DNA of 64,000 nucleotides. It comes from Closterium sp. NIES-65 (Eukaryota > Streptophyta > Zygnematophyceae > Desmidiales > Closteriaceae). How positions within the stretch are numbered: the first letter of the stretch is position 1; every line of letters starts with the position of its first letter. This document shows positions 11,834 through 22,997 of this stretch, piece after piece. The stretch covers positions 62,001 to 126,000 of the forward strand of contig CANXME010002583.1 of assembly GCA_948144175.1 (NCBI GenBank). Reading direction: 5' to 3'. Under the pieces are notes generated by a model that saw nothing but the letters and a program-made list of their open reading frames with translations, was not told where the DNA came from and searched no databases. The translations under genes were made by a program, and so were the position numbers.

Positions 11834-12221
11834 TGTGAGAGTACGACGGCTTATGCCAGCTATGCTTGCTTGCCTCTACTTTATCATGCTATTTCTAGCA
11901 TAGGATAATCATATGCATGCATGAATTGCTTGATTTCCTAGGCTAGGTGCTTTCCTATATTTTATTATAGTTATAGCACCAAGCTAGGTTGCGTGCACCG
12001 AATTTTGGCTTTTCGGTTGCCACCGAATTGCCTTCTACCGAATTCGGTAAGGATCTGTTCGGGACGCTTCGCGACCCGCGGAACCTTCGCGTAACACCTG
12101 GTTACGGGGCCTTGTGTCGAGCCTATATATAGCCTCGTGTTGTACCCAGGTGGACATTCAATTCAATTCAATTCGACTCAATTCTCATTCTCTTTTCTGA
12201 ACTCGATCCTAGATCCTCACA
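11834..12221 (+). repeat. Gypsy 3' LTR (388 bp)
   Basis: Has one extra 5-base unit relative to the 5' LTR and a few substitutions; followed by CAGGC. Confidence 0.93.
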
Positions 12222-12226
12222 CAGGC

Positions 12227-13028
12227 CGCCACTCAAGAACCTCCAGCTAGCGGCCGTGCAGGCCTCGGACCACCCCTACCGTCGCCTCCACCCGACACAG
12301 CAGGAGGACCACCGGTGGACGCACTAGGCTCGCGCTGACTCCGCTGTCCCCTCCACTACCACTAGCCCGTCCACCTCCGCTGCCCCCTCCACCTCCGCCG
12401 CTGCCAACACCCTTTCCACCTTTCTTGCCACCCCTGCTCCTGGACCGCCCACCAATAGTGGCGGCGGCCGCAGTCTCGTCGGACGCAGCAGAGGCAAGGG
12501 AAGCCGTAAAGGTGTGCAGCTGTGGGACAGTGCACCCATAGAGCTGGAGCAGCGGTGGGGGGACAGCGCCAGAAGCGGAAGCTACGGAGTGGAGGTTGCT
12601 CTAAACGTCCTTGAGTGCAGCCTCAAGGATGCTGAAGGTGAGCTCGCTAGGGTGCTTCACGAGAAGCGCATCACGAACAGAGGCTAGGCGGTCAGGGAGG
12701 CTAGTGGCAATAAAAAAAATAGTGATCGCCATAGGAGGAGGGAGCAGTGCAAGCTGAGCCTCAATACAAGCATCATAAAAGCTAGTATGTAGTGAGCGTA
12801 GGTCATATCAGCGTCACCGTCAAACAAAGCAAGGTCAGGGAACAGAAACGGAAAGAACAGTCGACTGAGAGAGGCGGAGGAGGGAGCGGAGTAGCGGGCC
12901 TTTATTCTAGTGAGGAGGTCACTAGCTGTGCGAACCTGGGAGAAGTGCGTCTCCTCTGACTAGGAAGGATTCCGTTGAGTACGATGCATGCCATCACGTC
13001 ACGTCACTGCCAAACGGACAGTGCACCA
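12227..13028 (-). pseudogene. copia-1 gag remnant (C-terminal two thirds)
   Basis: Continues copia-1 beyond the gypsy insertion. Minus-strand reading gives a Gag with SEETHF, FLFPDLA, then IATSLPDRL, KHPSELT, SNLHSVASASG and a Gly/Ser-rich stretch. It parallels the gag-only element at 62.5-63.2 kb nearly block by block. Stops and frameshifts are frequent and the N-terminus is missing. Confidence 0.7.
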
Positions 13029-13099
13029 TGTCAGAATCATGAACGAGGAATGAATGAACTAGCACCAGAATGGGTACAAGTAAGAAACCCTAATTGGGT
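13029..13099 (-). repeat. Half of an interrupted old LTR
   Basis: The reverse complement (ACCCAATTAGGGTTTC, then a GTTCATTCATTCC block) matches the second half of the copia-4 type LTR. It is cut by copia-2; the other half is at 20342-20408. Boundary at 13029 uncertain. Confidence 0.65.
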
Positions 13100-13223
13100 T
13101 GTTAAGAATGAGGAATGAATGAACTAGCACAAGGTTGGGTACAAGTAGGAAACCCTAGTAGACTGTACCCCATAGTGTCTACCCCACTATAGCCTACACA
13201 AGCAATATAATATGAGTTTGACA
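13100..13223 (-). repeat. copia-2 3' LTR
   Basis: On the minus strand TGTCAAACTC to CATTCTTAACA; close to the right LTR and to the solo LTR at 61318-61442. Confidence 0.85.
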
Positions 13224-13420
13224 CACCCCCATAGGCAAAGTGGGGGAGAACAAGAGGTCACAAGACCAGTCAAGCAAAGCAAAGCAAGCTCAGGGTGGAT
13301 CACAACGTCACCACACAATCCGAGCACAAGAGCAAGGCCAAAAGGCCAGTTCACATGCAAGATCATATATAAAGGTAAACAAGCAAGTGCAGGTATAGAA
13401 AGATCACAGTAGAGGCAAGG

Positions 13421-16400
13421 TCAAGAAGTGAGCAAGTGAGGCCAAGTAGGCACAAGACCTAACATCGTACAGAAGCGCTGATGATCACAAGAAGGAAGTG
13501 CCTTGGTAAAGATATCAGCAGTGTTGGCCTCAGAGGCCACGTAAGCAAGGCACAGCTGACCACGCTGCTGCAGCTCATGAGCAAGGAAGTAGCGGAGAGC
13601 ACTGTGCTTCGTTCTGTGCTCCAGTCTGTTCTCCCGACACAAGGCCAGCATGGCCTTGTTGTCTACGTACAGAACTGGAGGAGAACAAGGCGGCTCTCCT
13701 AGGTCAATCAGCAGGTAGGTGAGCCAACGTAGCTCCTGTACAGCCATGGCCCCCGCGTAGATCTCTGCCTCACAACTGGAGCTAAGAACAGAAGACGAGC
13801 GGGTAGACCGCCACGAAACAGAGCCGGAGCCAAGGCTGAAGGTGTAACCCTGTGACGACCGCTGCAGAGCCTGGTCGTCAGCCCAAGAAGCGTAAGCGTG
13901 ACCTGTGAGGACCACTGGACGTCGCCCTCCAAGCACTAGCCCCATGCCCGACGTACTGCACAAGTAGCGCACCACCCTCTTCGCTGCAGCCATGTGCTCT
14001 GGTCGGTGTCTCCCAGGAGCAACATAGCGTGCCAAGATGCTAAGAGGGTATGCAAGGTCAAGTCGTGTGCAGGTCATCAGGTACATGAGGCAGCCAACAA
14101 GCTCTGGGTACGGGCCACTCGGCTCTACGGACTCATCCGAAGGCAGAGCTGAGAGCGAGTGGCGAGTAGACAGAGGAGTGGCCTGAGGCAAGGAGTACGT
14201 GAAGTCGAAGCGCTGAAGGACCTGCTGCACCATGTGTGACTGAGTCGGGGTAATGGTGCGCTGTGCTCTGTCCCGGGTGATCTGCAAGCCAAGGTAGCTG
14301 CGCAGTTCACCCAGGTCTGTGCACGTGTGTCTCTTCTGCAGCTCGGACTTCACGTGGGCGGGTCCAGCAGTGTCAACTGTGGCAAAGATCAAGTCGTCGA
14401 CGTACACGAGGATGAAGAACGGCGGCAGAGAGGTGTCGGTGCGCAGAAACAGCGACGGGTCGGCAGTAGAAGGAGCAAACCCAAGAGCCGCAAGTGTAGT
14501 CCTCACTGTGTCGTGCCACTCACGTGGCGCCTGGCAGAGATCGTAGATTGGCCGCCGCAGGCTCCACTGGGTACTAGGAGGAAACGACCCAGTGAAGCCA
14601 AGTGGGCGGCGTAGCCAGATCTCCTCGTGCAGGCTGCCCTGCAGGAAAGTTGTGCTGAAGTCAAGAGAGTGAAGCTCGTAGTCGCGTTGAGCGGCTATGT
14701 GCAGCAGCACCCGAAGAGTGGTCATCTTCGGGGTGGGAGAGAAGGTCTGAAACTAGTCAACTCCCTACCGCTGACTGAAGCCTCGACCCACGTAACGCGC
14801 CTTGAAGACAGGCGGAGAACCCGGCGGCCGCTTCACCCTGAAAATCCACATGCCACTGACGATGTTCGCCCCAGGTGGGGGAACCTCGTCGACGTAGGTG
14901 CCTGTGGACTTCCAGGAAGCCATCTCTGCGTCCATGGCTGACTGCCACTGTGAGGAGTAGGGACTCTCGATCGTCTCAGCGTACGATCGAGGAGTCGGGA
15001 TGTCTGGTGCATCCGGGTCTCCCTCAGGGGAAATCAGCGTGGACACGAGATGAGGCAAAGCAGCAGCAAAGCACTGGAACTCCTCCTGCCTGTCCTCAAG
15101 GACGTCCGTGCTAAGAGCACACTCACCACCGACGGACGGAGGACAGACAGACTAAGACTCAGCAACAAGACTAGCAGCGTAGTCTAGACGACAGCGAGCA
15201 GCAAAGTCGACAAGCTCAACAACTAGGGCAGACGCAGTAGTGGACTCAAAGGAAGGGTCAGAGACAACATTAGCCAGGAGACGCGTGACAGAAGGACTGG
15301 CAGCACAAAGAGAGTCAGACTCCGGGTCAGCAAGAGTAGGAAGAGAGGACTCTGGAGGAGACGGCAACGGGACACGCAGAGGAGCACTGGAAGGACGCAG
15401 TGCCATCTAGTGTGTGCCTGGGACCGCAAGAGGATGCGGACGCGCTATACGACCACTAGTGCGAGCAGCACGAACAGGCGACGCAGGACGAGACGCAGGC
15501 CCAGGCCGCTCAGCAAGACCTCCAGTAGGACCAGTGTAGGGAGAAGGAGCAGGTAGGGGGGAGGCGGGCTGTAACTGTGACCGCGACTGGACAAGCGGTG
15601 GACACTCTAAGGGAGGAGAAGGACCAGTAGAAAGCGGAAGACAAAGAACCTGCTCAAGGTGCAGAACAAAGTACTGCCGCGGCCGCGTAGCGCCTCTAGA
15701 ACCAGCAGGGACAGCACCAGTACCCCCAGCGGCAGCAACAGCGCCAACAGCACCTCCAGCTCCAACAGCACCAACTCCAGCACCCTCAGAAGCACCAGCG
15801 CCAGCAAAAACACTAGCGCCAACACCCCCAGCAGCTCCAGCTCCACCAGCTCAAGCAGCAAAAACTCCAGCGGGACCGGCAGCTCCAGTACCGCCAGCAA
15901 CTCTAGTAGGACCAACTCCAGCAGCCCCAGCAACACCCCCAGTCCCAGCAGCTCCAGTACCGCCAGTACGAGCACCTTCGGGACCAGCAGCAACAATAGT
16001 ACCTCCAGTTCCAGCAGCACGGCTCCAGCGCCGGGCAAACCACTTGTGCAGCTCCTATGGAGAGAGTGGCTCCCGCCTCGACAAAGCACCGCCGGCGGCC
16101 ACACGAGCAGACCTGGCGCCCCCAGGCTCCGCACCCCCAGACTGCGCACCCCCTGACTCAGCACCCCCAGGCTCACAACCTCCATACTCAGCACCCCCAG
16201 GCTCAGCACCCCCAGACTCAGCACCCCCAGGCTCAGCACCCCCAGACTCAGCACCTCCAGACCCGGCACCAGTAGGCTCAGCAGCTCTAACAGCACCAGA
16301 GTCAACAGCTACCTCGACAGGCTCGATTGCGTCTACCTAGGACAAACGCCCGAGATCCCCAGACCCGAAACGCAGACGCATCGCCAACCTTCCCCGTCCA

Positions 16401-19093
16401 CTGCAAGGTGGGGGAGGTCTCTGGCAAGGAGACCCGGGGCTGAAGGTTGAGCTGATGCGCTGTGTACTGAACTACAAACGGACACAGAAAATGGGGGGCA
16501 GCCGCATGAATCATGGACGTTCGAGCAACGTCCATGACCATGCCAATGCGGCACTCAGCAATCCCATTTTGCTGTGGAGAGGCCGGAAGCGTGAAGGTCT
16601 GGCGGATGCCCTGTGCTCGACAGAAGGCTCCCAGACGGGCAAAGGAAAACTCCCCGCCTCTGTTAGAGTGCAGACGCAAAACAGGAGAGTCTGAGCCAAA
16701 ACTCTCCCTGAGCTGGAGACGAGCTGCGCGGATCCAGTCAATCAACACCTCAGAAACGTCACCCTTGCTGCGCAAGGGGAAGACTGTGGTGTAACGCTAG
16801 TAGTCGTCAACCACCAACAGGAAGTAACGCTCGTGCCCCTGTCCACGGACGCGGGCGGGGCCCCACACGTCCATGTGGAGTCTGCAGCGGAGCCTCTGTC
16901 GGAGGAAACTCGGAGGAGTGAGGGGCGGCGCGCTGTCGCCCCTCGACGCAGGGGACGCAGGTAGGGCCAGGCCTCGGAGGTAGGGGAGGGAGAGACCGGG
17001 GAAGACCAGAGACAAGGACACGGGAGGCCATGCCTCGAAGACGAGGCAGGGAGGGGTGACCAAGGCGGTTGTGCCAAAGGAGAGTCTGGTGGGACAGGAG
17101 ACGACACGAGCAGGGAGCAGACTGAGGACCAGACCTGGACGCTGCAGCAAACACCTGACTCGACGCAGCTACCTGGCCTGACTCAGCAGCCGGAGGAGAC
17201 TCAGTAGTAAGGGTGTACAGGCTCGACACTGGCCAACGGGTGAACGTGGCCAAGAGTCGGCCTGTCCGAGCACACGTGCAGTCGGTCACCCGCTGACTCG
17301 CATGAGTGAACTGGTCAACCCCGCTATCCTATAGGTCCGCTCCACTCACCTAGTTCGTAGAGAACGAGGGGAGGTAGAGATCGGACTGGGTGCCAGAGGG
17401 GGCTGCCGGGCACGGTAAGACAGTGGAGAAGCTAGCAAGGACAGGACCCCCAGAGGGGTTCGCCAGGGAGACTGCAACTGGCCGACTAAGCGCCGTAAGC
17501 GTGGTGCGGTCTCGAAAGAAGGAGCGGGACGCACCCGAGTCAAGGGTGAAGGTGTGTAAGGCCTGAGCCGACGTAGTACCAGAGAGAGCAGACTCACTAG
17601 CACCTCGGGCAGCAGACGCACTGGCACCTGGGGTAGCAGACCCACTAGCACCTAGAGCAGCAGCCTCACCAGCACCTAGAGTTGTAGCCTCAATGCCCGG
17701 GTCAGGCGGTACACACAGGTAACAGTCACCCTCAACACTAGTAGTCACAGCATACATGGCAGCAAGGATAGCATCATAGTCAAGATCAAGGATGGCAACC
17801 CCTGCCCTAGACAGATCTCCCCAGCGAGGGATCTCTGACGCCTCAGGGAACTGGTGACGCCACGCGTCCGTCAGGCGGCTGAAGCAGCGCTGGGTGGAGT
17901 GCGGGCCCCCGCACTGCTCACCAGCGCGGTCGCCGGTACGGAGGACGTAAGTGGAGGGACCAGTACCCCCACCGCGTTGACGCGCAGCGTACCACTCACG
18001 AAGCTGCTAAGGGGACAGGGTCTCACAACCGCGCTGCTGCTGCTGGCGCGGACCACCACCGGACCCACTCCTCTGCGCTGAGTCGCGACCAGCTCCACCG
18101 CCGCCGCCGCCACCGCCTCCGCCACCGCCGCCTCCTCCGCCACCTCCGCCGCCTCCGCTCCCTCCGCCACCACCGCCGCCTCCTCCGCCTCCACTGCTGC
18201 CACCGCCGCCGCCACCCCCGCCACCACTCCCACCACAACCCCCACTCCCTCCACTGCCTCCACCACCACCTCCACCGCCCCCGCTAGCCCCTCCAGCTCC
18301 CTTGCCCCCCTTGCCCTTGCCGGTGCGGCGTCTCCCGCTAGGGGCAGACGCAGCGCCGACCCCGTACAAACCAACGAGGTCGGCAGCAGCAGTAGAAGCA
18401 ACAGAGAGCAAGAGGGGGGAGGGGGAACACCCCTCAAAGACGGGGGTGCGAGGGTCACCACGAGAGGCTCCTACAGCTACTATGCTCTTCTCTACTGCTA
18501 GGAGGCGCTCCTCGAGGAGGTCAACGATGAGAGTGGTGGGGCAAACTGAGAGGAATTGGTCCCTCACTAAGCGAAGAGAGTCAGGGAGCCGGGTGACTAT
18601 GTAGTAGAGGGTGATATACATGGGGGGGGGGGTTCGTTGCGCAGATTTCAGCATGAAGCGCAGCGCGGTAGTGAGTGTCACTAGTGCGGAGGTGCGTAAT
18701 GAGGTCAGCGAGTGTGGGAAAGGCAGCAAGGTCAGGGAAGAGGTATGGTAGCATGAGGCGGCTCAGTGCAGCAATGGCAGGGGAAGAGTAGCGTGCAACT
18801 ACAGCGTCGTACAAGGTCTGAGCACTCTTGTACTGGCTAAAGTGTGCACGCTCAGTGGTCGGTAAGTGGCGACGCACAGCAAGACGGGCAGCAGCATCGC
18901 GTGTGGCCCACTGTGAGCGAACAGTGCTATCAGCAGTAGCAGGCGGGGCAGGGGAGGCACCAGAGGTGAGGTCGAACAGAGAGAGGCCGTCTGCCCTATC
19001 GCACTGGAGGAATAGCTGGAGGTCATCGACCCAGACCTCAAAGTCAACAGCACGACCCTTAGTGTGAAAGGTAAGAACACTGGGGGAAGCCAT
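13421..19093 (-). pseudogene. copia-2 gag-pol, frameshifted
   Basis: Gag starts at ATG 19093-19091 (MASPSVLTF). A frameshift falls in a run of G at about 18621-18631, replacing the PPPMYITLY junction. Then follow a poly-Gly tract (about 18060-18290), a CGGPH plus Cys motif (first Cys of the copia-4 version is Ser here), protease DSGAS (near 17535), the GAG-pre-integrase HNRLGHPSLPRL (near 17070), and integrase with HSNRGGEF where copia-4 has HSDRGGEF. The second catalytic Asp is therefore Asn. A Pro/Gly repeat linker, RT with YVDD near 14390, and RNase H (HAYASWADD for HADASWADD) follow. Ends at the TGA complement 13421. Copia polyproteins make Gag, protease, integrase and RT from one frame; this copy is dead. 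Confidence 0.85.
18060..18310 (-). repeat. Poly-glycine coding tract in copia-2 gag
   Basis: Imperfect GGN triplets encode about 80 residues that are nearly all Gly with scattered Ser. Copia-4 has the counterpart at 55764-55990. Confidence 0.8.
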
Positions 19094-19139
19094 GACTGCA
19101 GAGGTCTAGCAAGGAGTGAGCTCACCAGTACGAGTAAGT

Positions 19140-20130
19140 AGGGTCGGGGCGCGCCGGTAGGACTGGGAGCAGCTCGACGGCAGGGCGGCTCGGCGGCTCA
19201 GCTGCTCGGCTGCTGGGCGGCTCGGCTGCTGGGCGGCTCGGCGGTCGGGCGACTCGGCGGCTCGGCTGCTGGGCTGCTCGGCTGTCGGGCGGCTCGGCGG
19301 CTAGGCGGCTCGGCTGCTGGGCGGCTCGGCGGCTCTGCTGCTGGGCGGCTCGGCGGCTCTGCTGCTGGGCGGCTCGGCGGCTCTGCTGCTGGGCGGCTCG
19401 GCGGCTCTGCTGCTGGGCGGCTTGGCGGCGCTGCTGCTGGGCTGCTCGGTAGAGGCGGCGTCGGGGCCGCTAGGGGCACCGACGGGGCCGCTTAGGGAGG
19501 GGAGCGGCGACGGGGCCGCGTAGTGGCGGCGATGGGGCCGCGTAGGAGGCGGCGTCGGGGCCGCTTAGGGGCGGCGACGGGGCCGCTTAGGAGCGGTAGT
19601 GGGGCCGCTTAGGGGCGGCGACGGGGCCGCTTAGGGGCGGCGACGGGGCCGCGTAGGGTGAGAGGCGGCGACGGGGCCGCTAGGGGCGACGACGGGGCCT
19701 CTTAGGGGCGGCGACGGGGCCGCTGAGGGTGAGAGGCGGCGACGGGGCCGGTAGGGGCAACGACGGGGCCGCTAGGGGCGGCGACGGGGCCGCGTATGGG
19801 CGGCGACGGGGCCGCGTAGGGTGAGAGGCGGCGACGGGGCCGCTAGGGGCAGCGACGGGGCCGCTAAGGGCGGCGACGGGGCCGCGGAGGGGCGGCGAGG
19901 GGGCCGCTAGGGGCGGCGACGGGGCCGCTAAGGGCGGCGACGGGGCCGCGGAGGGGCGGCGACGGGGCTGCGTAGGGGCGGCGACGGGGCCGCGTAGGGT
20001 GAGAGGCGGCGACGGGGCCGCTAGGGGCGGCGACGGGGCCGCTAATGGCGGCGACGGGGCCGCTAGGGGCGGCGACGGGGCCGCTAGGGGCCACTAGGGG
20101 CCTGGAAAGGGCGGCGAAAGGCGCGCCTCG
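19140..20130 (-). repeat. Minisatellite leader of copia-2
   Basis: Two zones. The first (about 19190-19450) has a unit built on GGCGGCTCGGCGGCTCTGCT; the second (about 19470-20100) has a unit of about 20 bases containing GGCGGCGACGGGGCCGC, in some 25-30 copies. It lies between primer site and gag start and has no conserved protein. Confidence 0.8.
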
Positions 20131-20204
20131 GGCAGGAGCGACTGGCGCTCCGGTCAGAAAGGAAATTTTCAGTGGTGGGCCCAAGGAAGCGTTCCCACTA
20201 GGGA

Positions 20205-20219
20205 ACCTGCTCTATATCA
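20205..20219 (-). promoter_or_regulatory. copia-2 primer binding site
   Basis: The reverse complement TGATATAGAGCAGGT follows the LTR and parallels TGGAATCAGAGCAGGT of copia-4. Confidence 0.65.
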
Positions 20220-20341
20220 TGTGAAGAATGAGGAATGAATGAACTAGCACAAGGTTGGGTACAAGTAGGAAACCTTACTAAACTGTACCCGATAGTGTCT
20301 ACCCCACTATAGCCTACACAAGCTATATAATGAGTTTGACA
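20220..20341 (-). repeat. copia-2 5' LTR
   Basis: 122 bp, TGTCAAACTC to CTTCACA on the minus strand; a TATATAG lies near its start. Confidence 0.85.
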
Positions 20342-20408
20342 TGGGTTGCACCCCATATGGGCTACCCCCCACTAAAGCCTACACAATAAGCAGCATATAA
20401 GTTGGACA
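20342..20408 (-). repeat. Other half of interrupted old LTR
   Basis: The reverse complement starts TGTCCAACTTATATG and contains the GTGTAGGCT-TAGTGGGG core of this LTR superfamily. It continues at 13094 beyond copia-2. The interior genes of its parent are absent, so it was probably a solo LTR. Confidence 0.65.
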
Positions 20409-20564
20409 ATACCATGCTGCAATCAGAAAGTATACCGTAACCAGGATCACCTCAGGAAGGTTCGCACAAAACGTGTGGTAGTGGTGGGCCCTTAACCTCA
20501 GATCAGAGTGAATATATAATGACTGAGATAAATAAAGCATGCAAATACATTCGTATAAATATGA
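20409..20564. other. Unassigned spacer
   Basis: AT-rich, with no open frame or repeat that I can recognise. It ends with TGA, the 3-bp duplication of the inverted-repeat element. Confidence 0.5.
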
Positions 20565-20612
20565 GGGTACATTCCGCTGTGGACACATGTCCCAATCGAT
20601 GTGTCCCAATCG
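20565..20612 (+). repeat. Left terminal inverted repeat
   Basis: Pairs with 26617-26664; TGA at 20562-20564. Confidence 0.75.
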
Positions 20613-20646
20613 AGTGTACCGCTCCGAACCGAACTGAACCAGAGAC

Positions 20647-20827
20647 ATTATAATTTTTAAACACATTGATGTTTTTCAAAATTGTGTATTGTGAAAGCGA
20701 AGCTGACTGAACCGAATATTTGGCAGCGTCGAAGCGCGCTAAACGCCCTTCTCCAACTACAAAAACCGTGGGTTGGAGTTCATTCCCTCCACCCACGTTT
20801 CTCGTTTTCCAACGGCTCAATCAACAT
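20647..20827 (+). repeat. Split direct repeat A1
   Basis: 181 bp, starts ATTATAATTTTTAAAC; the copy A2 is at 26203-26383. Confidence 0.92.
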
Positions 20828-20940
20828 TTCCGTTCGAGTAGTTCTTTTCCCCGTCCAAGCTGGCTAGAACTCGCACCCTTCCCAGAGGCGAGTCACCCTC
20901 AACACTTCTGCAAGACATTTTCAACCACAATCGATCTACA

Positions 20941-22148
20941 ATGGCGTCTACGCCGGCACTTAACCGCGTCAATTTGTCTGCGCCGGTTTCCGACTCCGAC
21001 CGTAACGCCCGAGAAATGACGGGCGATCGCCGTAACAAGCGGCGGGCAGAGGAAGGATCGCCCGCCCCAACTGCCGTGGACGTGCTGTTGGGCGGGCTCG
21101 AGGTCAACAAAAACTCGAGCCCGCCCCAGCAGCAGCACCCCTCGGCCCCTGTGGCGCCTGTGGCGCCTGTGGCGCCTGAGGCGCGTGTGGCGCAAGTGGC
21201 GACGGCGGCACCTGCAGCACCTGGGGCGCCACACGCGCCTGACGCGGAGCACACGCCGGCGCCTGTGGCTGGACCGTCGCGTCAGCGCCAGAGGCGCCGA
21301 ACATCGACTTCTTCTGACGCGACGACCCCGGCGTTGACCAACGCGTTGACTCCGGACCAGGTCGCTGCGCTTCTGTCCCTGTTACAGCAACAACTCGCCA
21401 GCGTTACAGCTACGGAAATTGCACAACCCGCGGCGTCTGCATCTGCTAAAAAGGAAAACGCAAAAAAGAAAAAGGAGCGCGAGGAACAACGGCGAACCGG
21501 CACAACAAGGAAGCACCAGCCAGCATCCCACCTGCGCCAGCGGCCGACAACGACACCGACGGCTCCGACGACGATGATGGTGAGGCTCCGGTCCATACCG
21601 CAAATTTTCATTCCATGGAGCATCTTCCCCCCCTCCCCTCTACTACTAACACCACTTGGTCGGCGGCGACGTTCAACGACGAGCACGTGCGGGCGAAAGC
21701 GGAGATTCTGGAGGACATGCGGGCCTACCTGAAACACGCAGAGCACAAGCTGCAGCACGGCGACTTGGCGGGCGGACTCGAAATGGTCGTCGCCGCCCTC
21801 GACGACATTTCCGCGCGCTTCGACATGTTTCAAGTCGAAGACGCATCCGACGACCGCGTTGCCAAGCGCTACAAGATGTACCTGCAGAAAAGCCTTCTCA
21901 CCTCGCGGCCGTTCAAGCAAGCCGTCGCGGACGTGGCTGCCATGGACCGAGCGGCGGGCGCTCACGCTCGCTCCCACCGTGGTGGAAACCACGGCGCCAA
22001 GGCGTTCGCCCCAAAACGTGGCCCTCCAACCTCGGGCAACTTCCAAGGCTTTCGTGGTTCGTGTTTCCGCTGCGGACAGCCAGGCCACGTCGCCAATGCC
22101 TGCCCTCGGAATGGGCATGGGGGCCAAGGACCCGCACCGGTTGTGTAA
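20941..22148 (+). pseudogene. YR retrotransposon gag, with one frame change
   Basis: ATG 20941 opens a frame with a basic, Ala/Pro-rich N-terminus (VAPVAPVAPEA-type repeats near residues 65-100) and a Lys/Glu-rich stretch. Coding character moves to another frame at about 21515-21530, where an acidic run (DGSDDDDGE) appears. From there it runs to TAA 22146-22148 through a helical Gag core (MEHLPPLP, RAYLKHAEHKLQ, SARFDMFQVE) and a CX2CX4HX4C zinc knuckle (CFRCGQPGHVANAC, about 22066-22107). One missing or extra base would join the two parts; programmed frameshifting or an assembly error is also possible. Gag should package the element RNA. Confidence 0.7.
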
Positions 22149-22779
22149 GGTTCGGGCTATGGTGAAGCGCGCCTCTAGGCGCGATGCACGGTGCACTTTT
22201 GAGTGCTTAGACCGTGGGCAGCCTAGTAGGGCTTGCGGTGGCCATGGCCAGCCCTAGGATAGGGTGGTAGAAGTTGGCCATAGGCCTAGCTTTGGGGAAG
22301 AGGAAGAATGCCTCTCGGTCCCCTAGGATAGGGTAATAAAGTATGGCCGTAGGTCTAGCTTTGGGGAAGAGGAAGAATGCCTCTCGGTCCCCCGTATGCC
22401 CCAATTGATGGGATGAGAAACATGCTAGTAGGCATGACAATGTATGACCATGAGAGATAGGGATTTTATTAAAGGCCCCTCTTGTTTGTCAAGGATTAAA
22501 AAAAAAAAAAAAAAGGAGGAGAAGGGAAGAGGGAGAAAAAGAGAGTACGTACGCTCCTCACTCAAACCGCCACCATGCATGGCAAGGATGAGCAGCCCTG
22601 GTTCAACCGTTGGAAGCCCAAAAAGGGTGAGAAGGAGCAAGGGGGGGGGAGTAGGGCATAGCGATGTCGCCTAGCCCAAGTAAAGGCACGCGCGAAAAGA
22701 CACGAGCTCATGACAAGCGAAGCATGCAAATGCTCAAACAACAATGGAAACACATCCAAAAAGAGAGGGAGAGAGAAAG

Positions 22780-22844
<65 letters not shown>

Positions 22845-22997
22845 ACACGAGGGAAGCATGATCATGGTCCCAAGCATCAATCCTCCAGAAAAAAAAAAAA
22901 AAAAAAAAAACGAGGGGAGGGAAAAGGAGAGAGTATGAGAAAGAGTTTGCCAAGGTGCGATTGGACGCCCTATATGGAATGACGACAAACCGTCCGT
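22149..22997 (+). other. Non-coding spacer between gag and RT (possible intron)
   Basis: About 850 bases with stops in all frames. It holds two copies of a block of about 70 bases (about 22254-22321 and 22322-22391, containing AGGAAGAATGCCTCTCGGTC), poly-A runs near 22498-22515 and 22889-22909, and a GA microsatellite. A GTAAGG occurs at the gag stop (22144-22149), and TTGCCGTACATACAG at about 23098-23112 is a fair 3' splice site, so a gag-RT intron is conceivable. Confidence 0.5.
22783..22843. repeat. (GA)n microsatellite
   Basis: About 30 near-perfect GA units, followed 45 bases later by an A run of about 21. Confidence 0.9.

Larger units (their letters stand above)
4905..12221 (+). mobile_element. 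Ty3/gypsy chromovirus, full length, inserted in copia-1
   Basis: Two near-identical LTRs (4905-5287 and 11834-12221) bound an interior with tRNA-Met-type primer site, gag, pol and a purine tract (GAGGGGGGGACG) before the 3' LTR. The 5-bp target duplication CAGGC is exact (4900-4904 and 12222-12226), and copia-1 gag sequence continues on the far side. The LTRs differ by about four substitutions plus one 5-base unit (TTCAA), so the insertion is recent. Gene order protease-RT-RNase H-integrase-chromodomain places it in the chromovirus branch. The leader is interrupted by another LTR element at 5439-6578. Confidence 0.93.
13100..20341 (-). mobile_element. copia-2: full-length Ty1/copia element
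   Basis: LTRs of 122-124 bp at each end, 5-bp duplication TGGGT (13095-13099 and 20342-20346), a primer site next to the right LTR, a CTATGGGGGTG purine end next to the left LTR, a long GC-rich repetitive leader, and gag-pol in copia order. Inserted inside an older LTR of a related family. The frames are broken, so it cannot move by itself. Confidence 0.9.

Noticed and set aside
22664..22982. Arg/Glu repeat proteins over the GA tract
   Set aside because: Direct translation of a (GA)n microsatellite.
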